A stretch of DNA of 64,000 nucleotides from an uncultured Erythrobacter sp. (GTDB lineage: Bacteria; Pseudomonadota; Alphaproteobacteria; Sphingomonadales; Sphingomonadaceae). Positions 1 to 8,437 of this stretch are shown piece by piece. Each line of letters opens with the position of its first letter. The stretch's first letter is position 1. A program made the position numbers and the translations under genes. The stretch lies in assembly GCA_947499095.1 (NCBI GenBank), contig CANMMR010000007.1, positions 62,001 to 126,000 of the forward strand, given 5' to 3'. Below the pieces are notes generated by a model that was given only the letters and a program-made list of their open reading frames with translations, was not told the origin of the DNA and ran no database searches.

Positions 1-1
1 G

Positions 2-592
2 GAGATCGTCGACGTCTCGCTGCCGCACACCAAATACGCGCTGCCCGCCTATTACATCGTCGCTCCCGCCGAAGCCTCGAGCAACCTCGCGCGCTATGAC
101 GGCGTGCGTTACGGCCTGCGCGATCTCCCCGACGGGGCGGGCCTGCAAGACATGTATGCCGCGACCCGCGCCGAAGGCTTCGGCGACGAGGTCAAGCGCC
201 GCATCCTGATCGGCACCTTCGTGCTCTCGGCCGGTTTCTACGACGCCTATTACAACCAGGCGCAGAAGGTCCGCACGCTGGTGAGCCGCGACTTCGCCGA
301 GGCTTTCGGTCAGTGCGACGCGATCCTCGCGCCGACCACGCCGACGGCGAGTTTCCCGCTGGGTTCGCTCAACGACGACCCGCTGACAATGTATCTGAAC
401 GACGTGTTCGCCGTCCCCGCATCGCTCGCCGGCCTGCCCGCGATGAGCGTGCCGGTCACGGTCAATACCGACGGCCTGCCGCTCGGCCTGCAGATCGTCG
501 GCAAACCCTTCGACGAGCAGGGCGTACTGAACGCAGGCCTCGCGATCCAGCAGCGCGCCGGGTTCGATGCGAAGCCGGAGAAATGGTGGTGA
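2..592 (+). CDS. gatA: Asp-tRNA(Asn)/Glu-tRNA(Gln) amidotransferase subunit A, C-terminal part
   Basis: The frame enters the window open and its first complete codon is at position 2, so only the last 196 residues are seen. GatA hydrolyses glutamine and passes ammonia to GatB, which amidates Glu-tRNA(Gln) or Asp-tRNA(Asn) in the cytoplasm. The visible part opens with [18 protein letters not shown] and continues through [18 protein letters not shown], both hallmark stretches of the amidase-signature A subunit. The Ser-cisSer-Lys catalytic centre lies upstream, outside the window. The stop codon at 590-592 overlaps the next small gene, which in turn overlaps gatB, so the three are probably co-translated. 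gatC is not in the window. Confidence 0.97.
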   Translation, partial: EIVDVSLPHTKYALPAYYIVAPAEASSNLARYDGVRYGLRDLPDGAGLQDMYAATRAEGFGDEVKRRILIGTFVLSAGFYDAYYNQAQKVRTLVSRDFAEAFGQCDAILAPTTPTASFPLGSLNDDPLTMYLNDVFAVPASLAGLPAMSVPVTVNTDGLPLGLQIVGKPFDEQGVLNAGLAIQQRAGFDAKPEKWW

Positions 593-855
593 CATTATTC
601 GGTGAAAGTTCTGACGACCGGCGCGATAGGTTGCTGGGTATCGCGGGGCTGACAGCCGGCATTCACGGCCTCCGAATTCTTGCGGAGCGTGGGCTTGCAT
701 CCTCGGTTGATATACAAACTTCGGTCGATGGCATTCGGGCGGTGCTGGAACTGCTCCCGGAAGGCTCACTGGAGCAAGGGCAGTTTGATCGTCTCGAGAC
801 AATGTTCGACCAAATGATCTCGATTGCCCGGACACGTTTCGAGGAAACAGAATGA
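583..855 (+). CDS. hypothetical 90-residue protein between gatA and gatB
   Basis: This frame starts with ATG at 583, ten bases before the end of gatA, with a GTG alternative at 586. It ends in an ATGA overlap with gatB (TGA 853-855, ATG 852). That tight nesting supports it being real. The product begins [20 protein letters not shown], has no signal peptide or membrane segment, and looks mostly helical with an amphipathic C-terminal half ([20 protein letters not shown]). I do not recognise a family. It is not GatC: it lacks the typical GatC helix pattern, and GatC normally precedes gatA. A role linked to the amidotransferase is only suggested by position. Confidence 0.72.
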   Translation: MVVTLFGESSDDRRDRLLGIAGLTAGIHGLRILAERGLASSVDIQTSVDGIRAVLELLPEGSLEQGQFDRLETMFDQMISIARTRFEETE

Positions 856-2348
856 GCACTTATCGCATCCAGGGCGCAACGGGGGAGTGGGAGGTCGTAA
901 TCGGCCTCGAGGTCCATGCGCAGGTCACGTCCAAGGCCAAGCTGTTCTCCGGCGCCTCGACCGCCTTCGGGGCGGAGCCGAACACGCAGGTCAGCCTCGT
1001 CGATGCAGCGATGCCCGGCATGCTGCCCGTGCCGAACGCCGAATGCATCCGCCAGGCGGTGCGCACCGGCATGGCGATCGAGGCGCAGATCAACAAATAC
1101 AGCCGGTTCGACCGCAAGAACTACTTCTACGCCGATTTGCCGCAGGGCTACCAGATCAGCCAGCTCTATCACCCGATCGTGGGCGAAGGGCAGCTGCTGA
1201 TCGAGGCGGACGAGAAGGCGGGCATTGCCGAAGACAAGGTCATCGGCATCGAGCGCATCCATGTCGAGCAGGACGCGGGCAAGCTGATGCACGACCAGCA
1301 TCCGACCATGTCCTATGTCGACCTCAACCGCAGCGGCGTGGCGCTGATGGAGATCGTCTCCAAGCCCGACATTCGCTCGCCTGCCGAGGCCGGGGCTTAT
1401 GTCCGCAAGCTGCGCTCGATCCTGCGCTACGTCGGCTCGTGTGACGGAAACATGGAAGAAGGCTCCATGCGCGCCGACGTCAATGTCAGCGTGCGCAAGC
1501 CGGGCGAAGAATTCGGTACGCGGACCGAAACGAAGAACGTGAACTCCGTGCGCTTCGTCATGCAGGTCATCGAATACGAGGCCAACCGCCAGGTCGATGT
1601 GCTGGAAAATGGTGGGACGGTCGATCAGGAAACGCGCTTGTTCGATCCCGGCACCGGCACCACGCGGACCATGCGCAGCAAGGAAGACGCGCATGATTAC
1701 CGCTACTTTCCCGATCCCGACCTGCTGCCGCTGGAACTGGAGGACGCGTTTCTGGAGGAATGCCGCGCCTCGTTGCCCGAGTTGCCCGATGCCAAGCGCC
1801 AGCGGTACGAAAGCGAGCTCGGCCTCACGCCCTACAATGCGCGAGAGCTGACCGCCGAAGTCGAAACCTTCGGGCGCTTCGAAACGCTGCTCGCCGCAAC
1901 TGCCGCGAAGATCGGCAAGCCTGAAGCCAAGGTCGCGACGCAGGTCGCCAACTGGGCGCTCTCGGTCGCGCCCGGCGTCATGAAATCGCTCGGCGACGAG
2001 GCCGACCCGTCGAACGCCACCGCCGAAGCACAGGCGAGCATCCTCGCCATGCAGGACAAGGGCGAGATTTCGGGCGGACAGGCCAAGGAGATCTACGAGA
2101 TCGTTCTCAAAAGCGGTCGCGACCCCGAGGAAGTGGCCGGCACCGAAGGCCTGAAGCAGGTCAGCGACACCGGCGCAATCGAAGCCGCGATCGACGAGAT
2201 TATCGCCAACAACGCCGACAAGGTCGAAGAATATCGGGGCGGCAAGGACAAGCTGTTCGGTTTCTTCGTCGGCCAGACGATGAAGGCGATGCAGGGCAAG
2301 GCCAATCCGGCAGTGGTCAACCAGATCCTGAAGGACAAGCTGGGCTAA
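852..2348 (+). CDS. gatB: Asp-tRNA(Asn)/Glu-tRNA(Gln) amidotransferase subunit B
   Basis: GatB (498 residues, the usual family length) phosphorylates the misacylated Glu or Asp on the tRNA and amidates it with ammonia from GatA. The N-terminal catalytic cradle shows [20 protein letters not shown], then [12 protein letters not shown] and [15 protein letters not shown], all strongly conserved. The C-terminal helical and YqeY-like tail (about residues 350-498) ends [14 protein letters not shown], typical for tRNA recognition. The start at 852 overlaps the upstream gene by ATGA, and the stop at 2346-2348 shares one base with the ATG of the next gene, so translation is likely coupled along the run. 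Confidence 0.98.
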   Translation: MSTYRIQGATGEWEVVIGLEVHAQVTSKAKLFSGASTAFGAEPNTQVSLVDAAMPGMLPVPNAECIRQAVRTGMAIEAQINKYSRFDRKNYFYADLPQGYQISQLYHPIVGEGQLLIEADEKAGIAEDKVIGIERIHVEQDAGKLMHDQHPTMSYVDLNRSGVALMEIVSKPDIRSPAEAGAYVRKLRSILRYVGSCDGNMEEGSMRADVNVSVRKPGEEFGTRTETKNVNSVRFVMQVIEYEANRQVDVLENGGTVDQETRLFDPGTGTTRTMRSKEDAHDYRYFPDPDLLPLELEDAFLEECRASLPELPDAKRQRYESELGLTPYNARELTAEVETFGRFETLLAATAAKIGKPEAKVATQVANWALSVAPGVMKSLGDEADPSNATAEAQASILAMQDKGEISGGQAKEIYEIVLKSGRDPEEVAGTEGLKQVSDTGAIEAAIDEIIANNADKVEEYRGGKDKLFGFFVGQTMKAMQGKANPAVVNQILKDKLG

Positions 2349-2779
2349 TGCAGCTGGCGCTAACCCCGGCCGGTCGTTCGCTGGTTATCACGGGGGCAAC
2401 GCTGTTTATGGCGGGCATCCTGCAAGGCGCCGTCTTGGACCTGCACGCCAATCCACGGATGGCCCTGTCCGCGCACCTCGATGCTGTGCAAAGCGGAATG
2501 GCGGTGATGATCGCGGGCGCGCTCTGGAGCACGGCCAAGCTGGGCCAACGGATTGAGCAGATTGCGCGCTGGACGCATGCGATCGGTATGGTCGGCCTGT
2601 GGGTCGGCATTACGCTTGCGGCAGTGAGCGGTGCCAGCCAGGTGCTGCCGATGGCCGGCGAGGGACATGATGGTTCGGCTCTGGCCGAAAGCGTCGTTAC
2701 GCTCGTCGTCCTGGGATCGAGCGGTCTTCTGACAGTCGGCTGGGCGCTCTTCCTGTGGGGCCTGTTCCGGGCGCGATGA
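2348..2779 (+). CDS. small four-helix membrane protein, possibly hydroxylaminobenzene mutase / styrene-oxide isomerase-like
   Basis: This 143-residue protein carries about four hydrophobic helices. After the first helix comes LHANPRMALSAHLDAVQSG, which resembles the N-terminal layout of the small HabA/StyC-type membrane isomerases, where a helix is followed by an NPR..L.AHL stretch and an equally hydrophobic second helix. That resemblance is from memory and moderate. If right, the protein would sit in the inner membrane and rearrange a small organic substrate. It starts in the stop codon of gatB (TAATG) and its own stop overlaps the ATG of trmL, so it is embedded in a translation operon with no obvious pathway link. 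Confidence 0.7.
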   Translation: MQLALTPAGRSLVITGATLFMAGILQGAVLDLHANPRMALSAHLDAVQSGMAVMIAGALWSTAKLGQRIEQIARWTHAIGMVGLWVGITLAAVSGASQVLPMAGEGHDGSALAESVVTLVVLGSSGLLTVGWALFLWGLFRAR

Positions 2780-3234
2780 CCTCCATCGTCCTTGTCCAGC
2801 CCGAGATACCCGGCAACACCGGCGCGGTTGGACGGACCTGTGTGGCGCTCGATATGGAACTGGTGCTGATCCACCCGCTGGGGTTCGAGATTTCGGACAA
2901 GCGAGTGAAGCGCTCGGGCCTCGATTACTGGCCACATATCCGGCTGGTCGAGTTCGCCAGCTGGGAGGCGTTCATCGCGGAGCGGGTGCCGCGGACGGAC
3001 CAGCTCTACCTGTTCGAGGAATACGCGCAGCGCAGCTTCTACGAACCGGATTACCCGGAAGATGCCTATCTGGTCTTTGGGCGCGAGACCAAGGGCATCC
3101 CGGCGGAAATCATCGAGGCCCACCGCGCGCGACTCGTCGGTCTGCCGATGCGGTCGGACAAGGTTCGCTCGCTCAACCTCGCAAATACAGTGGCGGCTGC
3201 GGCTTATCAGGCAGTGCGGGCACACCTCGACTGA
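2776..3234 (+). CDS. trmL: tRNA (cytidine/uridine-34-2'-O)-methyltransferase
   Basis: TrmL methylates the ribose of the wobble nucleotide in leucine tRNAs, using S-adenosylmethionine. The 152-residue product is close to the usual length of about 155. It shows the SPOUT-family motifs: VLVQPEIPGNTGAVGRTC at the N-terminus, AYLVFGRETKGIP, and the C-terminal knot SLNLANTVAAAAYQA. I chose ATG 2776 because MTSIVLVQP matches the family start. A longer frame opens at 2755 but lies inside the upstream gene. The ATG overlaps the stop of the membrane protein gene, continuing the chain of overlaps from gatA. Confidence 0.95.
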   Translation: MTSIVLVQPEIPGNTGAVGRTCVALDMELVLIHPLGFEISDKRVKRSGLDYWPHIRLVEFASWEAFIAERVPRTDQLYLFEEYAQRSFYEPDYPEDAYLVFGRETKGIPAEIIEAHRARLVGLPMRSDKVRSLNLANTVAAAAYQAVRAHLD

Positions 3235-3271
3235 TTGCCAAAGTCACTGCTGATGGTAGGCTCGTGCACAT

Positions 3272-3508
3272 ATGAAGTGGGCGTTCATCATCTTCACCGT
3301 GCTAGACGCACTGGCGCTGCTGCTACTGGCAGTCGGCACGTTCGGCTGGTTCGGGCAAGAGCGGGATCCCCTTTCGGGCATCTTTCTTGTCCCGCTCGGC
3401 CTGCCGTGGAACTGGCTGGGCGACAAGGCCGGCCTGACCGGTCCGGTGCTGGCCATCCTTGCGCCCGCCATCAATGCAGCAATCCTCTACTGGCTGTGGA
3501 AGCGCTGA
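3272..3508 (+). CDS. small two-helix membrane protein, unknown
   Basis: A 78-residue protein with hydrophobic helices at about residues 3-25 and 52-75, separated by a loop containing GQERDPLSGIFLVPLGLPWN. No catalytic motif is visible and I do not recognise the family. It starts 37 bases after trmL and ends three bases before the convergent lipoprotein gene. The predicted topology is a hairpin in the inner membrane ending in a basic KR. It may be read through from the gat-trmL run. Confidence 0.65.
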   Translation: MKWAFIIFTVLDALALLLLAVGTFGWFGQERDPLSGIFLVPLGLPWNWLGDKAGLTGPVLAILAPAINAAILYWLWKR

Positions 3509-3511
3509 ACC

Positions 3512-4204
3512 TCAGCCCCCGGTAATCAGTGCATCCACGATCACATAGGTTTCCGGGCCGTAGCTGATCGCGACCCGGTCGCCATCGCGGCTGGTTTCGA
3601 AGTCCCATCCGGCAGACCCGTCCGACTGCGCGCTGTCCGCGCCATAGGGTTCGGTCCCGCGGAAGAAGATCGCCCGCTTGCGTCCGTCGGGCTTGGTCAC
3701 CTCGACCAGGTGCTCGCCCGGCTTTTCGCTCCAGTTGCGTTTTACCCCCGCGTTGCAGGACTGGGTCGGGGCATTGCCGTCGAAGCCGCAGTCGAGGATG
3801 GTCGTCGCGTTATACTCGGTGCCTGCGACCAAAGCGTCCTCGCTCTCGCTGGCCATGGGCCCGTTTTCGCCCATCCCCACATTGGCGTCGCTCATTACGA
3901 CACTGACCAGCCGCACGCCGTCGATATTCTCGACGACCTCTCCGCCCAGCGCTTCGGCGGATGCCTCGGTCGGGCAGCCGACCAGGATTGCGCTGTCGTC
4001 GAGATAGTTAGACGTAGCCGCGCTCTCGCCCAATCGTCTGCACGGATCGCCCGACGCCGGGTATCCGTCGCCGAACGGGGCGAGCGTTTCGGGAATGACG
4101 GCGACATCCTCTGCCGGCGCCTCCGGCTCGGACGTATCCGCGGTCTCCCCGCAGGCGATAAGGACGAGGGCCGAAGCCCCCGCTAATACTGGTCTGAAGA
4201 TCAT
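3512..4204 (-). CDS. hypothetical lipoprotein
   Basis: The 230-residue product begins with a lipoprotein signal peptide ending in LVLIAC (Cys18 predicted to be lipidated), followed by an acidic low-complexity linker rich in Glu, Ala and Pro. The mature part carries several cysteines (in GDPCRRL, VGCPTE, LDCGF, SCNAG) that could form disulfides in the periplasm, and a C-terminal beta-rich half. The start is supported by GGAGGA about eight bases upstream on the minus strand. I recognise no enzyme motif. It is followed upstream by another envelope protein gene on the same strand, 13 bases away. Confidence 0.78.
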   Translation of the reverse strand: MIFRPVLAGASALVLIACGETADTSEPEAPAEDVAVIPETLAPFGDGYPASGDPCRRLGESAATSNYLDDSAILVGCPTEASAEALGGEVVENIDGVRLVSVVMSDANVGMGENGPMASESEDALVAGTEYNATTILDCGFDGNAPTQSCNAGVKRNWSEKPGEHLVEVTKPDGRKRAIFFRGTEPYGADSAQSDGSAGWDFETSRDGDRVAISYGPETYVIVDALITGG

Positions 4205-4217
4205 CTGTTATCCTCCC

Positions 4218-5003
4218 TCAACGGCAATTGGGATGCTGGCCAATATCGCGGATATCGTAGAACCGGCCATCGGCGATGGTGACCTGCACGCACTGGCGCG
4301 ACTGGGGCCGCCACTGGATCGAATAGCGCGTGTTGCCGCTGGTGAAATTGTCCACCTGGCGAAAGCCGCGGCGCTCGAGCTGGGTCATCCCGCCTGCCGC
4401 GCGGGCGTCGCGCAGATCCTTGAATTGCGCCGCCTGGCGATAGCCGCCTTGGCCGTGATGATGCGACAAATTGGTATTGCGTTGCTGGACGCCCGCCGAA
4501 TAGCCGTTCGAATAAGCATCGGAGCGGTCGTAATTGTGATAGGCCGCATTATGCAGTCCGTCGGTATAGCCGCGCTCGTACTGCAGCTCGCTGTCACGGT
4601 CGGAGTGGTGGTTGCCGTCCTCGTGATGGTGCGACTTGTGGCTCAGCAAAGCACCGAGGATCGCGGCACCTGCCACGGCGGCGACCGCGGTTCCCGCGCT
4701 GTCTTCGTGGTGGCCGCAATCCTGGTCGCTGGCGTCGTGAATAGTCTCGACACGGCCATTGTAGACTTCGACCTGCACGCAATCGTCGTCCGCCTCGTCC
4801 CACCAATAGCGGTAGGCGTAGCCCATCTCGTTCTTGTGGGTGGAGACGTGAGCGAAACCGCGCTGCTGCAGCTGGTATTCCGCATCGCGGCCCATGCTGC
4901 CGTTTATATCGACCAGCTGGCTGGCTTTCTCGGCGAGGACCGGCGTGGCGACCATCGCGACAGCGGCGCAGAAAAGTGCGGATTTTGGCAGTGTGGAATT
5001 CAT
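4218..5003 (-). CDS. secreted protein with duplicated C-rich module, glycine zipper and His-rich linker
   Basis: The start is ATG at 5003, nine bases after AGGGGAG. A frame open to 5012 uses TTG and lacks this spacing. Residues 1-24 are a signal peptide ending PVLA. Two copies of a module of about 65 residues follow, at residues 30-96 and 196-260. Each has a QLxxRGF segment, then CVQV, then GRxxxIxD, and each ends at a Cys, with Cys75/Cys96 matching Cys238/Cys260. Between them lie a small-residue hydrophobic stretch (GTAVAAVAGAAILGALL) like a glycine zipper and a His-rich segment (SHKSHHHEDG). I know no function. A periplasmic or outer-membrane-associated location is inferred from the signal peptide and the zipper. 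Confidence 0.8.
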   Translation of the reverse strand: MNSTLPKSALFCAAVAMVATPVLAEKASQLVDINGSMGRDAEYQLQQRGFAHVSTHKNEMGYAYRYWWDEADDDCVQVEVYNGRVETIHDASDQDCGHHEDSAGTAVAAVAGAAILGALLSHKSHHHEDGNHHSDRDSELQYERGYTDGLHNAAYHNYDRSDAYSNGYSAGVQQRNTNLSHHHGQGGYRQAAQFKDLRDARAAGGMTQLERRGFRQVDNFTSGNTRYSIQWRPQSRQCVQVTIADGRFYDIRDIGQHPNCR

Positions 5004-5152
5004 GACGAACAACTCCCCTTATTCGTGAACACCTTGCACGAACCAAGCCGTTCCGCGGGCCGAAACGACTCGGCTCCCGGTAGAAGACTACCACCGCGCG
5101 GCGGATTGGGAGGTTCGGTAACCTTTCAGGCTATGGCCAGTGCCAATGCAAA

Positions 5153-5180
5153 AGGGCGTCGGAATCTCTCCCGACGCCCT
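5153..5180 (-). terminator. hairpin terminator for the gene at 5203-5508
   Basis: A perfect ten-base-pair stem, AGGGCGTCGG (5153-5162) against CCGACGCCCT (5171-5180), has an eight-base loop. Read on the minus strand it is followed by TTTT and lies about 25 bases after the stop of the small protein gene at 5203-5508, as expected for a rho-independent terminator. Confidence 0.75.
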
Positions 5181-5202
5181 CCAATTCTCGCTGTTGAACA
5201 GC

Positions 5203-5508
5203 CTAGCCCTGGCGTTCGCCCGTGATCGGCATGTCGCCGAAAGCGCCCGCGTTCACGGTGCCGGTCAGCTGGTCGCCATCGACGGTCGCGTTGCAGTTCA
5301 GCGTCATCGGCATGGGGACGGTCATGTCCATCTTCCAGCTCAGCGCGTTGCCGTTGATGGTGCCGTCCTTGACGTCCATCGAACCCATTCCGCCGGCCAT
5401 CGAGCCGGTAAAAGTGTTGCCATCGTCACCGGGGACGACGGTGAAGGTGCCTTTCTGGTCGCCCATCGGGCTCTTGACGACGGTGTCATACGTACCGGCT
5501 ACGGACAT
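5203..5508 (-). CDS. small beta-rich protein of unknown function
   Basis: The 101-residue product starts MSVAGTYDTVVKSPMGDQKG. I chose ATG 5508, preceded by AGAGGAA at good spacing, over the longer frame to 5526. The sequence alternates short beta-strand-like stretches with Gly/Asp turns and reads like a small barrel or sandwich. Repeated pieces such as GTFTV, NTFTGSM, NALSWKM and QLTGTVNAG suggest a lipocalin-like up-and-down fold. There is no signal peptide. I do not recognise an enzyme motif. It is followed by its own terminator, so it is probably a single-gene transcript. Confidence 0.75.
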   Translation of the reverse strand: MSVAGTYDTVVKSPMGDQKGTFTVVPGDDGNTFTGSMAGGMGSMDVKDGTINGNALSWKMDMTVPMPMTLNCNATVDGDQLTGTVNAGAFGDMPITGERQG

Positions 5509-5550
5509 GGTAATTCCTCTCTGCAAAATTTGAGGGTTTGAAGTGGCACC

Positions 5551-8424
5551 TTAATCCGCGTTGCTGACATCAGTGTCAACATCGAGATAGGTCGTCGGCA
5601 GGCCGAGCTTCTCGAGCTGCGCGTCGATCTCGCTCCGGTCGCCGACCACCACGATGGTGAGGTCGTCGGGGCCGAGATACTGACGTGCCGCCGCATCGAT
5701 CGCGGCCTTGTCGATCGCGCGATAGGTGGCGGGCAGGGTGGTGTAGTAATCGTCCGGCCGGCCGAGCCGGTCGTTCTCCACGATCGCACCGAGCACTTGG
5801 TAATTGGTCTCGAAGCGGTTCGGGAGGCCGCGGATATTGCCGTCGGTGACGCGGGTGAACTCGGTATCGTCGACCGTGCGGGTGCCTTCGGCGAATTCGC
5901 GTGCGGTATCGAGGATCAGCTGGACCGAATCGCCCGTGCGGTCGGACTGGACCGAAGTGCTGACCGTGAAGGTGCGCGGACCGGCCGGGGCATCGACGCC
6001 GCTGCGCGCGCCGTAGCTCCACCCCTTTTCCTCGCGAATGATCATGTTGAGTCGGCTGAGGAAGCCGTTGCCGAGGACTTCGTTGGCTAGATCGAGCGAT
6101 TCCAGCCCCGGCGTCGCGCCCGCGAGCGGCAGGACCCGGCCGGCATAGATGACAGATTGCGGCGAATTGGGCCGGTCGATGACCACGAGGCGTGTGCCGT
6201 CCACCCGAGCGGAATCGGTGAAGACCTTCTCGGGCGCTGCGGCCCCGCTCGGCTGCCAGTCGCCGAACGCACCCTCCAGCTGGCGGGTCAGTTCGGGCAT
6301 GGTGATGTCGCCGACCACGAAAATCTCGGCATTGTCGGGCCGGATCCACTTGCCATGCTCCGCGCGCAGGGTTGCCGGGCCGATGGCCTCGACCACCGGT
6401 ACGGTGCCGAGGCTGCCGACGGTGCCATAGGGATGGTTCTCGCCGAAGATCAGCGGGCGCAGCGTGCGGCTGGCCAGCCCGCCCGGGGAGGACAGTTGCT
6501 GGGCGATCTCGGCCAGACGCTGGTCGCGCACACGCTCGACCTCGGTCTGGGCAAAGGCGGGATTGCGCACGATGTCGGCCATCAGCTCCAGCGACGGCGC
6601 GAGATTGGTCGCGAGCGCATTCATCGTCACCGAACTGGTGTCGAGCGAGCTGCCGGTGCCGATCGAAGCGCCGAGGCGCTCTTGCTCCTCGGCGATCTCG
6701 ACGGCGCTGCGGCTGGTCGTGCCTTCTTCTAGCAGGTCCATCATCAGCGATTGCGTGCCAGCGCGGGCGGCGCCATCTGCGGAATAGCCGGCATCGAACT
6801 GCATCGAGATGACGACCTTGGGCACGGCGGTACGACGGGCCAGGGCGACCGAGATGCCGTTCGAGAGCTCGGCTCGCTCGACGGTCGGGAAAGTCAGCGG
6901 GCCGACGTCTTCCGGCGTCGGCATCTCGCGCGGCGGGCCGGTGCGGGTGATCTCGATCGGCTCCTTGGCGTCCGGCTCAGGTGCGGGAGTGGTTGCCTCG
7001 TCGCCCCAGCCGCCCATGTCTGCGCCGCTTTCGACCCGCTCGCCGGGCACGATGGCAAGCTTGTAGGCCGGGCGATTGAGCCAGCGGCCGAGCGCCTCGC
7101 GCACTTCGCCGCTTTCGAGCGAGGCCGCGCGCTCCAGTGCCGTGCGGTAATAGGCCGGGTCATCGGAATAGAGCAGCCCTTCGGCCAGCGTCGATCCCTT
7201 GCCGCCGAAGCCGCCGACGCGTTCCAGTGCGTCGATCTCGCTCGACACCCAGCTGGTTGCTGCGCGGTCCATTTCGGCCGGGGTCGGCCCGCTGGCGAGA
7301 TATTCGGCCATGACGGCGTCGAGCCGGGCTTCCGCCTGTGCGCGATCGACGCCCGGCTTGATGTCCATCTGCGCCATCAGGATGCCGACTTGTTCGGACT
7401 GCCAGTTGAAGGCGCTGACGCTGGTGGCGAGCTGTTCGTCGCGGACCAGCACATTGTCGAGCCGCGAGCTGGCGAGGCCGCCGAGGATGTTCATGCCGAT
7501 CGCCAGTGGTACGGCGTCCGCGTGGTTGATGCCGGGCCCGGTCCAGGCGCGATAGACACGCGTCTGCGGAACTTGGTCGACCAGCTCGCGGGTCTTTTCC
7601 GCCGCCAGCGTGACCGGCGCGGCCTGCACCGGCGTGACTTCCGGCCCTCGCTCGATCTCGCCGAACCAGCGCTCGACCATCGGGCGCGCGGTCGCGGCAT
7701 CGATATCGCCGGTCAGCGAGAGGACGACGTTGTTCGGCGCGTAATTGTCGATGAACCAGTTGCGCACATCGGTCAGGCTCGCCGCGTCGAGATCGGCCAT
7801 CGAACCGATGGTCGAGTGGCGGTAAGGGTGCCCGACAGGAAACAGGCCCTCGAGAATGGCGTAGAACGTCAGGCCATAGGGCTGGTTGTCGCCCTGCCGC
7901 TTTTCGTTCTGGACCACGCCGCGCTGCTTATCGAGCTTCTCCTGGCTGATCGCGCCGAGGAGGTAGCCCATGCGGTCGCTTTCCATCATCAGCGCTAAGT
8001 CGAGCGCGCCGGTGGGAACGGTTTCCACGTAATTGGTGCGGTCGAAATTGGTCGAGCCATTGGTGCTGGTCGAGCCTGCGGCCTCCAGGGGAATGTCGAA
8101 GTTCTCGACGTTCTCGCTGCCGCCGAACATAAGGTGCTCGAACAGGTGCGCAAAGCCGGTTCGGCCGCGTGGTTCGTGCTTCGATCCGACGCGGTAATAG
8201 GTCGTCACGCCCACGATCGGCGCCTTGCGATCGGTGTGGACGAGGACGGTGAGGCCGTTGTCCAGCGTGAACTGCTCGTAGGGAATATCGACCTTGTCTA
8301 CGAGGCTGGCTAGCGAGCCGTCGGTGGCGGGCGGAGTGGCCGCGGTTGCCATCGGCTCGCCGGGCACGCTGGCGCATCCGGCAAGAGCGAAGGTGGCAAT
8401 TCCGGTCAGCAGGATATGGCGCAT
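5551..8424 (-). CDS. M16-family zinc metalloprotease, two-domain lipoprotein
   Basis: A 957-residue member of the pitrilysin/insulinase-like family, which cleaves peptides and small proteins. I chose ATG 8424 (MRHILLTGIATFALAGC), which has an AGGAAC ribosome site and gives a lipoprotein signal with Cys17, so the enzyme is probably anchored in the cell envelope. The inverted zinc motif HLFEH is at residues 93-97, with a downstream NEKRQGDNQPYG stretch supplying the third ligand region. A second, catalytically degenerate M16 domain occupies about residues 530-957 (LSNGISVALARRTAVPKV onward) and lacks HxxEH, as is usual for fused pairs. The linker is rich in Pro and Glu. It lies 13 bases behind the acylase gene and is probably co-transcribed with it. 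Confidence 0.93.
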   Translation of the reverse strand: MRHILLTGIATFALAGCASVPGEPMATAATPPATDGSLASLVDKVDIPYEQFTLDNGLTVLVHTDRKAPIVGVTTYYRVGSKHEPRGRTGFAHLFEHLMFGGSENVENFDIPLEAAGSTSTNGSTNFDRTNYVETVPTGALDLALMMESDRMGYLLGAISQEKLDKQRGVVQNEKRQGDNQPYGLTFYAILEGLFPVGHPYRHSTIGSMADLDAASLTDVRNWFIDNYAPNNVVLSLTGDIDAATARPMVERWFGEIERGPEVTPVQAAPVTLAAEKTRELVDQVPQTRVYRAWTGPGINHADAVPLAIGMNILGGLASSRLDNVLVRDEQLATSVSAFNWQSEQVGILMAQMDIKPGVDRAQAEARLDAVMAEYLASGPTPAEMDRAATSWVSSEIDALERVGGFGGKGSTLAEGLLYSDDPAYYRTALERAASLESGEVREALGRWLNRPAYKLAIVPGERVESGADMGGWGDEATTPAPEPDAKEPIEITRTGPPREMPTPEDVGPLTFPTVERAELSNGISVALARRTAVPKVVISMQFDAGYSADGAARAGTQSLMMDLLEEGTTSRSAVEIAEEQERLGASIGTGSSLDTSSVTMNALATNLAPSLELMADIVRNPAFAQTEVERVRDQRLAEIAQQLSSPGGLASRTLRPLIFGENHPYGTVGSLGTVPVVEAIGPATLRAEHGKWIRPDNAEIFVVGDITMPELTRQLEGAFGDWQPSGAAAPEKVFTDSARVDGTRLVVIDRPNSPQSVIYAGRVLPLAGATPGLESLDLANEVLGNGFLSRLNMIIREEKGWSYGARSGVDAPAGPRTFTVSTSVQSDRTGDSVQLILDTAREFAEGTRTVDDTEFTRVTDGNIRGLPNRFETNYQVLGAIVENDRLGRPDDYYTTLPATYRAIDKAAIDAAARQYLGPDDLTIVVVGDRSEIDAQLEKLGLPTTYLDVDTDVSNAD

Positions 8425-8437
8425 GGTCGAGTTCCTG

